Below the pieces are notes generated by a model. The model was not told the DNA's origin. It was given only the letters and a program-made list of their open reading frames with translations, and searched no databases. DNA of 64,000 bases from Mactra quadrangularis. Its lineage: Eukaryota > Mollusca > Bivalvia > Venerida > Mactridae. The stretch lies in NCBI GenBank assembly GCA_025267735.1, contig CM046303.1:36593380-36657379 (forward strand), written 5' to 3'. Both the position numbers and the translations under genes were made by a program. The number at the start of each line of letters is the position of its first letter. Position 1 is the stretch's first letter. This document shows positions 61,801 through 64,000 of the stretch, piece by piece.

Positions 61801-64000
61801 ACTGATTCTGAGGAAGTAGCATATGATGTGAAGACAAACTTTGTTATAGAAAGTGCTTTTAAAGATGGAAAATCTAATGTAGAGTTAGTGGATAGTGTCA
61901 GTAGAACTTATGTAGTAGACTTCCAAAAACTTATTGAACATCCTAAGAATAATTTAAGTGACAGTGTTCGTATTGTTAGGAAGGATATCCTTCAGGGTAA
62001 AGTATTCTTATATTTATTTTATATATTCTGAGGTAATCAAGAATCCTCTTCCATGGTTCAGCTATCTGTCATGGTCATAGCAGGTCATACACTTTTATAA
62101 AATATCAACAGTAATGTGAACTTAACTCTGTACAAGGAAATATTAATTGTTGAATTCTAAAGGCTAACTTAAAGCAATCTGATTAAAACCCATCTAAAAT
62201 TTTCCGCTCACCTACTCGCTAATTTAGATCTGGCCTTTTTCAAACGAGGGTCACGTTCAGGTGACCTTTTCTCATCATAATATTAATGACGAAATTGTTA
62301 TGATACGTAACTTGTTTACATCGTCTACGTCACGCAATGTGAAATGAGCCGTCCAATTGTAGACTGTGAATAATACCGCTGTTAAATTAGCTTGTACTTA
62401 CAGAGTCTATAAAAAGCAATAAAAGAAACAATTCAGACTCTTTAAAATAGAAAAGAATTCAATGCTTCTAGTAGGGTTTGATACCAGAACAACTCAGTCC
62501 CAAACAATCTCCGTAAACAGATATCTATAGAGCATTGTTGTACAGGATCTCTACTGTCCCCGTGGAAGGTTATGTCCACAGGGAATTGTCGAGTTACCTT
62601 CCTTTGATTTTTCAAACATACCTTTAATATACTTATATACAAGGGGTACAACTGCATTTACTTGACCACTTCATCTTGATATATTATTTTGAGAATCACA
62701 AAAAGTTCTTATACCCTAGCGGCACTTTAACGGAACGATTAAATTGATTAAACATAACTCTTCGAGCTATGAATATTAAATGTTTCATAGGGCAGACCGT
62801 TAATACGATTAAAGTTTCAAAAACATAAAAAACAGCACAAAAATCTCAACTCGGACAAGTTAGTGCACAGATGAAATCGACATTTCTCGAGGAAAATCCT
62901 TTTATTTTCATATTTCAAAATGACATATTTACCCCAATAAAAGAAAATATGACAGAAAAACAATATTATTGAATAAAAATGTAATAAATATAACTCTCCA
63001 CCTTGAGAGAAACACTTGCGAGCCATAAAAAGCGAAATTAACAAAATCTATTCGATAATCAATGTTGTAGCCGGTATCCTTAATTTATTCAAGAAACTTG
63101 TAAGAAACTTTTTGATTGGTTAATTTTGTAAACGAAAATCGCCAAGACTTCCGACTAATTGACTGAATCAAATTTGGAAGATTTCGACTTTTTCGTAGTA
63201 TTTTTGTTGTCTCGTTTGAAAGTAGGAAAAACTCCGTACGGTTCGTCGAATCAGAAATTGTTTAACTAATTAGATTATTATGTGTGTGACGTATTAGTGA
63301 AAATGGTTGTGAGAATAATTTTTTAAGGTTAAATCAGATAAAAAGTGTACATACAGTCAATTCGCATTATCTCGACTACGCTTGTGTCGACATTTCGTTG
63401 TCTCGATTGAAAATCAAAAGTCCCGATTTTTTTCCTTCTTTATCTATATGAAAAAACCATGTTTGACTCGATCTTTTTGTCTCGACATTTTCGCTCTCTC
63501 GACTATAAATTTGAGTCCCAAAGTGTTATTTTACTATAAAAATATAATGTTTAAGTCGACTAGACAAAGAAATTATCGGCGATCCGTTGAGGTGCGAATA
63601 ATAACACACGCCCATTGTTTATCGATTAGCGACTGTATAGATAATCTGTTTAAAAGAACGTGTCAAGATTGAATTAACATGTCATTGTAATATACAAACT
63701 AATTGACATGACTAAATGAAACCATTGTTAAATAAGTCGAGTGTTAATTGACAGATGTCAAAAAATTACAAAAAACACTGTTTGTGATACTCGTTACTTT
63801 TTTTGTGTACATTAATGCTTATCACTCATTATATTTTGTTTAATGAATATTTTGTCCAATAAAAATAAAAAAAAAATATTTATTGTTATTTCTATTTTAT
63901 TTTGTCATTTAAGTTGGTATAAATGTACGGCATCTTCTTTGCATGATAAATTATTCACTCTACAGATCTGTTTGAAAAACGATGTTTACAACTGTTATGG
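15240..64000 (+). CDS. PARP14-like: PARP14-like multi-macrodomain ADP-ribosyltransferase, 23 exons, 3' end beyond the window
   Basis: The coding sequence joins 23 exons listed separately below. All splice sites are GT/AG and all exon phases agree (2012 codons so far). Domain order: Gln/Pro-rich region (residues 1-527), two RRM-like domains (about 530-668), KH-like region (about 669-1184), macrodomain 1 (about 1190-1373), macrodomain 2 (about 1395-1564), macrodomain 3 (about 1606-1790), a KH-like segment (about 1791-1915) and WWE (about 1915-2000). RRM-KH-macro x3-WWE-PARP is the PARP14 plan. PARP14 relatives transfer or read ADP-ribose, bind nucleic acid and act in immune signalling. The ATG at 15240 is the first in-frame after TGA at 15222-15224; an upstream untranslated exon is possible. 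The PARP catalytic domain is not visible here and is expected downstream. The Q-rich N-terminus is unlike vertebrate PARP14. Family assignment is firm; orthology to PARP14 rather than to another macro-PARP is less so. Confidence 0.88.
17120..17268. repeat. Long palindromic hairpin in intron 1
   Basis: The left arm (tctcaactgtcaaag, ttgaataatttcacggtga) is matched by the right arm (tcaccgtgaaattattca, ttttgacagttgaga) around a loop of about 50 bases. It is a likely foldback MITE. Confidence 0.8.
17546..17731 (+). CDS. PARP14-like: PARP14-like exon 2: first RRM-like domain
   Basis: The acceptor is cttttcag and the donor GTAAGT. The peptide contains NIFIQGLNPRTRNDSIRNY, an RNP2-like strand (IFIQGL) followed by a helix, and ends with EALVTFQ, an RNP1-like strand. 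This fits the first half and end of a divergent RRM of the PARP10/14 type. It enters and leaves in phase 1. The role is inferred to be RNA or protein binding. Confidence 0.85.
17873..18833. mobile_element. TA-flanked DNA element with CAGTCCAAC termini (intron 2)
   Basis: The left end tacagtccaac (17873) is exactly inverted at the right end gttggactgta (18833). Both ends carry several copies of a gcggcca or acggcca motif. No transposase frame is present. It resembles the 23190-24636 element and fits a non-autonomous element using TA targets. Confidence 0.75.
19115..19924 (+). repeat. Mollusc-type tandem-cored repeat, family 2, copy 1
   Basis: Starts with ggagaatagtgggactatc and a short gcgttggcg segment. 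It holds four or more 150-bp units with gattcacttgaaacttca, tacggggttac and attatggccctt, and ends gcgctgtctgtggactgctc. Other copies are at 34348, 35127 and 58955. Confidence 0.75.
19951..21048. mobile_element. TA-flanked element with TTGGCGG motifs, copy 1 (intron 2)
   Basis: The left end tactgtatacgtctttatat is inverted at the right end (attaagacgtatacagta). Both sub-ends contain many tattggcgg, tttggcgg and ccgccaa motifs. The centre is AT-rich and non-coding. It is related to copies at 32223-33553 and 46039-46190. Its right end lies 140 bases before exon 3. Confidence 0.8.
21189..21425 (+). CDS. PARP14-like: PARP14-like exon 3: second RRM-like domain
   Basis: The acceptor ttttgtag precedes 21189 and the donor GTAAAT follows 21425, phase 1 on both sides. 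The peptide RGIVVTSETPIRSRETLIYY leads into FERDNVGGGALRKNG and ends CCLLEFEDFK. The strand-helix-YFE-xxxxGGG-strand order is the RRM signature of PARP10 and PARP14. A mobile element ends only 140 bases upstream (21048), and the frame stays open back to an ATG at 20978 inside that element. Confidence 0.88.
21855..22030 (+). mobile_element. Degraded SINE related to 48129-48380
   Basis: The stretch tcataaaatgatttctactg then ccattctactatctcagcat matches the body of the SINE at 48129, whose head is better kept. The promoter head is not recognisable here. Confidence 0.5.
22181..22358 (+). CDS. PARP14-like: PARP14-like exon 4: start of KH-like region
   Basis: The acceptor is atatttacag and the donor GTAAGT. 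The exon enters in phase 1 and leaves in phase 2. The peptide runs VVQRICAPHRQHRVDGSLLR and on to LPDQLEFVKK. Pairing H.VDG.LL.V with a following basic helix resembles the first RNA-binding-like repeat after the RRMs in PARP14. The fold assignment is tentative; splicing and frame are strong. Confidence 0.85.
22389..22620 (+). mobile_element. Short element with C-rich terminal hairpin (intron 4)
   Basis: Starts with hairpin attcccccaaaaagtctg then ttggggggaat, followed by a tccatctg segment, and ends gggggggtattcat, which is roughly inverted to the start. The hairpin-first layout resembles copies A and C of the satellite-cored family, but the bodies differ. Confidence 0.5.
23190..24636. mobile_element. 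TA-flanked DNA element, 1.45 kb (intron 4)
   Basis: The left end tacagtccaccccctcctaa and the right end (ttaagaggggttggactgta) are imperfect inverted repeats. Sub-terminal runs of ttaagcggtcacccc and taagcggcca recur on both sides. The centre is AT-rich and has no transposase. It belongs with 17873-18833. A poly-C run lies at about 24525-24538. Confidence 0.78.
24808..25052 (+). CDS. PARP14-like: PARP14-like exon 5: KH-like region
   Basis: The acceptor tatatttcag precedes 24808 and the donor GTATGC follows 25052. The phase-2 entry completes a Lys codon. The peptide begins HCQPQFAARLHDKYADISFS and includes a long predicted helix GWETGVQEAVAKFLAG. It is likely part of the KH-like array. The preceding intron carries a 1.45-kb TA-flanked element. 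Confidence 0.87.
25502..26359 (+). CDS. PARP14-like: PARP14-like exon 6: KH-like repeats
   Basis: This is the largest internal exon (858 bases, 286 codons, phase 1 to 1). It has at least two KH-like units, seen as strand-turn-helix patterns: VTVEGDPADISNAFIEMYSE and VYIVGTDDVVPHMSKLIKEF. The charged linker is rich in K, R and E. The domain would bind nucleic acid or act as a scaffold by analogy with PARP14 KH repeats. The acceptor is ttactttccag and the donor GTTAGT. Confidence 0.9.
26563..27940. mobile_element. TIR element, 1.38 kb, with 5-bp TAGTC flanks (intron 6)
   Basis: The left end caggcctctacattaac and the complement of the right end (cagggctcgacattaag) agree at 14 of 17 positions. 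Tagtc sits at 26558-26562 and at 27941-27945. Sub-ends carry repeated ctagcc(c)tg(a/g)cc motifs. CAGGGCTC termini are typical of hAT elements, but those usually duplicate 8 bases, so the class is tentative. Confidence 0.7.
28275..28541 (+). CDS. PARP14-like: PARP14-like exon 7: last KH-like unit before the macrodomains
   Basis: The acceptor atgttttcag precedes 28275 and the donor GTGAGT follows 28541; phase 1 to 1. The peptide ANGIELTGLTENLIKGKQKL has the strand-Leu-Thr-Gly-helix form of a KH-like repeat. It is followed by a basic segment (KLKRMCSKKHQLRR) and an acidic tail leading to the first macrodomain. The preceding 1.9-kb intron holds a TIR element at 26563-27940. Confidence 0.88.
28977..29083 (+). 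CDS. PARP14-like: PARP14-like exon 8: start of macrodomain 1
   Basis: The exon has acceptor tttgttacag and donor GTAAAA, phase 1 to 0. It encodes linker sequence and the first macrodomain strand, KIKTQIVIGEIGHQK, equivalent to the usual v.v..GdIt...vD start. The intron after the Lys codon is at the same place and phase as the intron after exon 12 in macrodomain 2. Confidence 0.85.
29363..29551. mobile_element. Probable short MITE remnant (intron 8)
   Basis: Starts caggggcagatccaggattt with a G-run (agggggggaacc) and ends with ggaccccccactggatccg, roughly inverted. The ends are diverged. Confidence 0.45.
29983..30075 (+). repeat. Short dispersed repeat, second copy of 13779-13870
   Basis: Begins gaagctacgcattgattggt and shares aaggtcatctcgac with the copy at 13779. 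It ends about 36 bases before exon 9. Confidence 0.6.
30112..30345 (+). CDS. PARP14-like: PARP14-like exon 9: core of macrodomain 1
   Basis: The peptide ADILVSSAAGNLNLRSGSAS aligns with the macrodomain VNAAN.xL..GGG loop, and YSLVKQGGALLQSECNRLYP follows as the usual helix. The conserved Asn of NAAN is Ser here, and the glycine run is RSGSAS, so hydrolase activity is unlikely, while ADP-ribose binding remains possible. The tail EKVYLSSLPSW is the next strand. Acceptor ctatatttcag, donor GTAAAA, phase 0 to 0. Confidence 0.92.
31158..31382 (+). CDS. PARP14-like: PARP14-like exon 10: end of macrodomain 1
   Basis: The peptide contains KKSIAISALGTGGYLGYPRE, the phosphate-binding loop G-T-G-G-Y-L-G-Y-P of macrodomains, intact here. 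The helix VAASIMYGAVVEF and the strand EISFVIYN complete the fold. Acceptor gatacag, donor GTAAGA, phase 0 to 0. Reading through the donor meets TAG at 31392-31394, so intron retention would truncate the protein after this macrodomain. Confidence 0.92.
31383..32222. other. First part of intron 10
   Basis: No exon is seen. A GC-richer patch at 31700-32050 may be an unclassified repeat. Confidence 0.3.
32223..33553. mobile_element. TA-flanked element with TTGGCGG motifs, copy 2 (intron 10)
   Basis: Ends are tactgtatacgtctttatat and its near-complement attaagacgtatacagta. The left and right arms match copy 1 at 19951-21048 closely, including gaaggct-accgccaatatt. At 1331 bp it is longer than copy 1 owing to extra central AT-rich sequence. 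Confidence 0.82.
34348..34925 (+). repeat. Tandem-cored repeat, family 2, copy 2
   Basis: Starts ttttttagctcgactatac and ends gagcgctgtccttagactgc. It contains the tacttgaaacttcacacatg and attatggccctc units seen at 19115-19924. Confidence 0.75.
35033..35096 (+). CDS. PARP14-like: PARP14-like exon 11: inter-macrodomain linker
   Basis: This small exon (64 bases) encodes AFEDHEHMRIHGSASLGSLS and has acceptor attatattttag and donor GTATTG. It enters in phase 0 and leaves in phase 1. It matches in position the start of exon 16, which follows macrodomain 2. It sits between copies of one repeat family (34348-34925 and 35127-35560). Confidence is lower because it is short, but the phase on both sides fits. 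Confidence 0.75.
35127..35560 (+). repeat. Tandem-cored repeat, family 2, copy 3
   Basis: Starts tagctccacttttcaaagaa and tagtggggctatcc, followed by two units with ttcacttgaaac and ggatgaatttggactgaatt. The usual right end is missing. Confidence 0.75.
35844..37085 (+). repeat. ATGGCGG-bearing tandem array, forward arm (intron 11)
   Basis: The unit starting tagtccggtatataaacta repeats at 35844 and 36379 (about 535 bases), with a partial third. Each unit has three sub-units with (t/c)caagatggcgg(a/c) and gccacactggcat. The reverse arm is at 39600-40107. Confidence 0.8.
39249..39364. repeat. Palindromic hairpin within intron 11
   Basis: Aagtgttttcataacggcc at the left and ggccattatgaaaacactt at the right are nearly exact complements. 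Inner arms attggctgaagacagtcat-like and atgactgttttcagccaaat also pair. Total 116 bases. A second, weaker inverted pair lies at 38987-39061 (caagggttgcc and ggcaaccctcg). Confidence 0.8.
39600..40107 (-). repeat. ATGGCGG-bearing array, reverse arm (intron 11)
   Basis: Complementary motifs ccgccattttg(a) and gccgccatcttgg, and the end ttggccggacta, are the inverse of the 35844 array. The array ends 90 bases before exon 12. Together the arms could mark one 4.26-kb foldback element (35844-40107). Confidence 0.75.
40198..40256 (+). CDS. PARP14-like: PARP14-like exon 12: start of macrodomain 2
   Basis: A 59-base exon with acceptor aatattttag and donor GTAAAA, phase 1 to 0. It encodes EFCDGRIKIELVTDDLSKQK, the first macrodomain strand, parallel to exon 8. 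It lies 90 bases after a 4.26-kb inverted-repeat structure and 57 bases before an 833-bp TIR element. Confidence 0.82.
40314..41146. mobile_element. Foldback element with GGACAAAA/GTCCC terminal arrays (intron 12)
   Basis: The ends ataattatggga and (inverted) ataattatggat open arms of about 150 bases. Each arm has several copies of ggacaaaa(a/g)gtcccat separated by matching spacers such as gtcatttttgacacgggtgg and agttttgccaccctgg. The centre is AT-rich with no transposase. It begins 57 bases after exon 12. Confidence 0.82.
41892..41987 (+). CDS. PARP14-like: PARP14-like exon 13: macrodomain 2 core
   Basis: The exon encodes VDALLCSVSSDMSLTRSAIC followed by KSLVQDGGPSLQ. This aligns with the NAAN loop and helix of macrodomains. 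The Asn residues are absent (CSVSSD), as in the non-hydrolase macrodomains of PARP14. Acceptor tttattctag, donor GTAGGT, exactly 32 codons. Confidence 0.88.
42636..42926 (+). mobile_element. tRNA-derived SINE, full length
   Basis: The head has an A box (tagcgcagttgg, 42646-42657) and a B box (ggttcgaatcc, 42699-42709), as in RNA polymerase III promoters. The tail has ggagaagtttcccgccttg, agggtaggtgagtactggtt and aaagctaggttaggtgcact, ending in an AT-rich aacaaataaaataaac. Related copies: 43581, 60992 and remnant 7590. Confidence 0.85.
42927..44303 (-). mobile_element. Satellite-cored TIR element, copy C (inverted)
   Basis: Begins aacaagagcaccgctgggcg and gagcattatatgcccgaaag, which is the complement of the right end of copies A and B. 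Contains about five units of 135-150 bases with gaccttgtgaccccaaaatc and gaagtttgaatattgtt. Ends with gacggacggacagacgg and hairpin tccgaaattctttcggg then catataata. The two ends carry inverted tatatgcccgaaag. Confidence 0.78.
43581..43854 (+). mobile_element. Nested SINE with 11-bp target duplication
   Basis: Ctacccgatat occurs at 43570-43580 and again at 43855-43865. The SINE between is the same family as 42636 but the A-box region is shortened, from atagcgcagttggtagcgcg to atagcgcg. The B box ggttcgaatccc and an aaataaataaataaa tail are intact. Confidence 0.85.
44450..44581 (+). CDS. PARP14-like: PARP14-like exon 14: macrodomain 2 middle
   Basis: The peptide NECKQKYNNELSVGKVVDIS continues the macrodomain helix and strand, then GKLPCKTIYLTVLPTY is the central strand. 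Acceptor atttttcag, donor GTAAAT, 44 codons in phase 0. The corresponding junction with exon 13 is uninterrupted in macrodomain 1, so this intron is unique to macrodomain 2. Confidence 0.9.
44640..44960 (+). repeat. Possible diverged tRNA-like SINE (intron 14)
   Basis: Gtctagtcgttaagatcctt and aaggtttaaactcat could be decayed A and B boxes. An inverted pair, agctagtgctttgtaccctg and taccagggggcaaagca, follows. Support is weak. Confidence 0.35.
45139..45350. mobile_element. MITE, about 212 bp, in intron 14
   Basis: The left end ggccacaacaagttgatcat and the right end atgatcaacttgttgtggcc are exact complements over 20 bases, continuing imperfectly to gttcta/tagagc. No coding content. Confidence 0.8.
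45737..45958 (+). CDS. PARP14-like: PARP14-like exon 15: end of macrodomain 2
   Basis: The peptide KSLALPALGTGYLNYPKTIA holds the phosphate-binding loop, one residue shorter than in macrodomain 1 (GTGYLNYP against GTGGYLGYP). The helix AAKCMYDAVLDWA and strand IRFVMYSKD complete the domain. Acceptor tatttgtag, donor GTTAGT, 74 codons, phase 0. Confidence 0.9.
46039..46190 (+). mobile_element. Truncated TTGGCGG element, copy 3 (intron 15)
   Basis: Matches the left arm of 19951 and 32223 with tactgtatatgtcttcatgt, gcgggtgcaaatattggcg and ttaacccatgctcg. The right arm is absent. Confidence 0.7.
46420..46543 (+). CDS. PARP14-like: PARP14-like exon 16: linker between macrodomains 2 and 3
   Basis: The exon encodes AYRLCHMKSEGREYRSRRQF and LGDTALLARSSDTAKYKMIKD, a basic linker with no fold I recognise. 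Acceptor ttccttacag, donor GTTTGT, phase 0 to 1. The donor is weaker than the others, but the phase matches exon 17. Confidence 0.78.
46957..47124. repeat. Near-perfect 168-bp palindrome (intron 16)
   Basis: The left arm (aaataacttacagttgtcta onward) and right arm (complement, ending tagacaactgtaagttattt) pair over about 50 outer bases. An inner pairing aaatcac/gtgattt and centre gtgctttagcac complete a long stem. A gcgcgtgcctatgtt motif recurs near 48056, so the hairpin may be one end of a larger element. Confidence 0.85.
48129..48380 (+). mobile_element. Second tRNA-derived SINE family
   Basis: A tRNA-like head spans 48129-48201: acceptor-stem halves gcccc and ggggc pair, with an A-box-like tagctcagtttgt and a decayed B box (gttgtgggtccaatatcc). 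The body has gaaatgatttctacagccat and ctggttatcagagatc. A poly-C run follows at about 48413-48427. Confidence 0.65.
48583..50350. mobile_element. TIR element, 1.77 kb, next to exon 17 (intron 16)
   Basis: The left end tcaggcttcccgaaa is nearly inverted in the right end tttcgggaagtctga. Sub-ends hold repeated gtc(g/a)gac(c/a) motifs such as ctgtcggaccgaattg and gtctgtcggaccgacg. No transposase is recognised. It ends 32 bases before exon 17. Confidence 0.7.
50383..50487 (+). CDS. PARP14-like: PARP14-like exon 17: start of macrodomain 3
   Basis: The peptide CQIGSIQLNVVVGDILSNKA leads into DVVAVSVGANFDMK. The GDI...AD strand is a clear macrodomain start; the NAAN site is VSVGAN. Acceptor tactatttgtag, donor GTAAGA, phase 1 to 1. 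A 1.77-kb TIR element ends only 32 bases upstream. Confidence 0.87.
50706..51055 (+). repeat. Tandem repeat of about 222 bp, 1.6 copies
   Basis: Ggttgaatta and ggttgaattg begin copies at 50706 and 50928. Shared parts include tatagataatatc, gtaattacagtttaaaaaca and ctcaactgtaatata-like ends. Confidence 0.75.
51118..52850 (+). mobile_element. Satellite-cored TIR element, copy B
   Basis: Begins near tttattatgttatgatgttg and tccgtctgtctgtcc, lacking the hairpin of copy A. The body is about eleven diverged 145-bp units with ggtcaaaggtcaaggtcac. The right end, from ggactgcacacgggcgtata to gagctcttgtta, is identical to copy A over the last 55 bases or so. Confidence 0.8.
52851..54240. other. Non-coding stretch in intron 17
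   Basis: AT-rich; no exon or named repeat is recognised. Confidence 0.3.
54278..54660 (+). repeat. Possible interspersed repeat with a GTCCGTCC start
   Basis: The stretch begins with ccctgtccgtccgtttgttt and continues with cgcaactcacacaacatttt. The layout resembles the left shoulder of the satellite-cored family, but no second copy lies in the window. Confidence 0.35.
55587..55804 (-). other. 218-bp GT-AG intron-like insertion in the Tc1 transposase
   Basis: On the minus strand the coding sequence reads acaag, then gtgagg at 55804, and returns after ttttttattgcag ending at 55587, continuing aatgacagtg. Leaving out exactly this stretch restores Val-Thr-Arg-Met-Thr-Val-Tyr, the conserved HTH sequence. 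Inside it, a short insert (55655-55743) is flanked by 12-base direct repeats gtttcaggtcaa. Confidence 0.8.
55655..55743. mobile_element. 89-bp short element with 12-bp target duplication
   Basis: Gtttcaggtcaa lies at 55643-55654 and 55744-55755. The insert starts atctgattaaaactcgatta and ends ctgtttacggagatt, with weak terminal inversion (aatct.). Its halves recur near 62180 (forward) and 62508 (inverted). Confidence 0.7.
56664..57514. mobile_element. 851-bp TIR element with 6-bp AACTAG flanks
   Basis: Ends are cagtgttgcatccaggg and the inverted cctggatgcaacactg. Aactag occurs at 56658-56663 and 57515-57520. Sub-ends include gggtggcaactcccgc and gtgggatctccccc. CAGTG termini suggest hAT, but that superfamily normally gives 8 bases. 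No transposase. Confidence 0.8.
57904..58000 (+). repeat. 33-bp minisatellite, about 2.9 copies
   Basis: The unit taaagaaagtgggaaggttt plus acattagaaaaaa begins at 57908, 57941 and 57974. Copies are almost identical, implying recent expansion. It ends about 120 bases before exon 18. Confidence 0.9.
58123..58185 (+). CDS. PARP14-like: PARP14-like exon 18: macrodomain 3 helix
   Basis: A 63-base exon encoding AMAQALVKKCPNILPECQQK, the helix after the first loop (compare YSLVKQGGALLQSECNRL in macrodomain 1). Acceptor atacatttcag, donor GTAAGT, phase 1 to 1. It follows a 7.6-kb intron made almost wholly of nested repeats. Confidence 0.85.
58955..59140 (+). repeat. Tandem-cored repeat, family 2, copy 4 (short)
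   Basis: Starts ttagcttgactattcagagc, then ggttaagtttttggcgcaac, ttcacttgaaacttcataca and ccattggaggtcaaatat. Only about one unit remains. Confidence 0.7.
59326..59505 (+). CDS. PARP14-like: PARP14-like exon 19: macrodomain 3 middle
   Basis: The peptide has GIVLTKSAGLPATYVLHILK, then a helix and VKSVAFPLLGT, the strand entering the phosphate-binding loop. Acceptor tgtttttag, donor GTATGG, phase 1 to 1. The loop breaks at the exon end, directly after GT. Confidence 0.88.
59980..60186 (+). CDS. PARP14-like: PARP14-like exon 20: end of macrodomain 3
   Basis: The exon encodes ARPDSFAECIFAVIDDFGSQ and then IKEVRLVVDPNN, the last helix and strand of macrodomain 3. Joined to exon 19 the loop reads GT-ARPDSFA, lacking the GGYLGYP element of macrodomain 1, so nucleotide binding is likely altered or lost. 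Acceptor tatatttcag, donor GTATGT, phase 1 to 1. Confidence 0.88.
60726..60940 (+). CDS. PARP14-like: PARP14-like exon 21: KH-like segment after macrodomain 3
   Basis: The peptide GYLADVFGKYVKQPDSGKNF continues to ASVTVHSDAIINIDKCIKTL and DADVEVIKKLTESQ. It is a linker plus the start of a KH-like unit, as found between the last macrodomain and WWE in PARP14. Acceptor gtatctacag, donor GTAAAT, phase 1 to 0. Confidence 0.87.
60992..61252 (+). mobile_element. tRNA-derived SINE, diverged (intron 21)
   Basis: Begins tagcacccgggattttgaat; the B-box region is gggttgttatccc. The tail has ggagaagtttccagtctcat, gggtaggcgagtactggtta and gaaagctaggtta. It matches 42636-42926 but lacks the A box. Confidence 0.78.
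61582..61996 (+). CDS. PARP14-like: PARP14-like exon 22: KH-like unit and WWE domain
   Basis: The first part, ILVDVKCDKKAGKFIISGPQ then RNVLAAIECVHNKLRQ, is a KH-like strand-turn-helix. From about residue 1915 comes a WWE domain: IKWHWLREDR, YDVKTNFVIESAFKDG, RTYVVDFQKLIEHP and SVRIVRKD. These match the WWE order (aromatic start, N-x-x-I-E-x-A-F, Y-x-V-D-F, R-x-x-R-x). WWE domains bind ADP-ribose-containing ligands or mediate contacts next to PARP domains. The residue Trp-His-Trp replaces the usual W-x-W/Y start. Acceptor gtgattttcag, donor GTAAAG, phase 0 to 1. Confidence 0.92.
62175..62560. repeat. Split copies of the 89-bp short element (intron 22)
   Basis: Aatctgattaaaacc and ttccgctcacctactcgcta at 62181-62222 match the left half of 55655-55743. 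Aatctccgtaaacagatatc near 62508 matches the right half in inverse orientation. They may be two separate truncated copies. Confidence 0.55.
62561..63354. other. Remainder of intron 22
   Basis: No exon or recognised repeat. AT-rich. Confidence 0.3.
63355..63560 (+). repeat. Possible DNA-element terminus with ATCTCGAC motifs
   Basis: Cagtcaattcgcattatctc is followed by several tctcgac or tgtcgac motifs and a gagtccc end. This resembles ends of pogo/Tigger-type elements I have seen in invertebrates, but no partner end was found. Confidence 0.4.
63966..64000 (+). CDS. PARP14-like: PARP14-like exon 23, partial, likely leads into the PARP catalytic domain
   Basis: An acceptor (cactctacag) at 63956-63965 opens the phase-1 frame DLFEKRCLQLLW to the window end. 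The phase matches exon 22. It is too short to identify by content, so it rests on splice site, frame and position. Confidence 0.55.
   Translation, partial: MCLKNDVYNCY

Noticed and set aside
63382..63672. 96-codon plus-strand frame near the end as a coding exon
   Set aside because: It lies in a repeat-like TCTCGAC stretch, has no splice sites in phase with exon 22, and shows no domain.
1..64000. CRISPR arrays, operons or prokaryotic origin
   Set aside because: Gene structure, introns and SINEs are eukaryotic; the tandem repeats lack unique regular spacers.

Overview
This is AT-rich animal nuclear DNA with intron-rich gene structure. The repeats (CCGTCTGT runs leading into arrays built on TCAAAGGTCAAGGTCA, tRNA-derived SINEs, many short inverted-repeat elements) resemble what I know of bivalve mollusc genomes. 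The molluscan assignment is inference; no species can be named.

One protein-coding gene is supported, on the + strand, from an ATG at 15240 to the right edge, where it continues. I placed 23 coding exons using GT/AG sites and frame. Every junction keeps phase and together they give 2012 codons. The product is a PARP14-type ADP-ribosyltransferase: a Gln/Pro-rich N-terminus with two Q10 tracts and a PPPY motif, two RRM-like domains, a long KH-like region, three macrodomains, a further KH-like segment, and a WWE domain. The catalytic PARP domain is expected beyond 64000 and is not seen. Family knowledge suggests an RNA- and ADP-ribose-binding protein of stress or innate immune responses; that role is inferred.

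Layout: 1-1034 has no visible gene. 1035-4835 is a large satellite-cored element. 5000-15200 is non-coding with dispersed repeats, a 183-bp array (6390-7050), a 267-bp MITE (11473-11739), a 210-bp palindrome-rich array (11942-12570) and a duplicated 365-bp unit (13121-13750). From 15240 onward the exons are separated by introns filled with mobile elements: TA-flanked elements at 17873, 19951, 23190 and 32223; a 4.3-kb inverted array of ATGGCGG-bearing repeats at 35844-40107; an 833-bp GGACAAAA/GTCCC element at 40314; a SINE plus satellite-cored composite at 42634-44303; a TIR element at 48583-50350; and a TTAA-bounded 7.2-kb nest at 50627-57823 holding a decayed Tc1-like transposase that itself contains a GT-AG intron-like insertion.

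The most unusual points are the intron-like segment in the Tc1 transposase, the SINE/satellite composite with a shared 12-bp target duplication, the Q-rich N-terminus on a PARP14-type protein, and the loss of key macrodomain residues.
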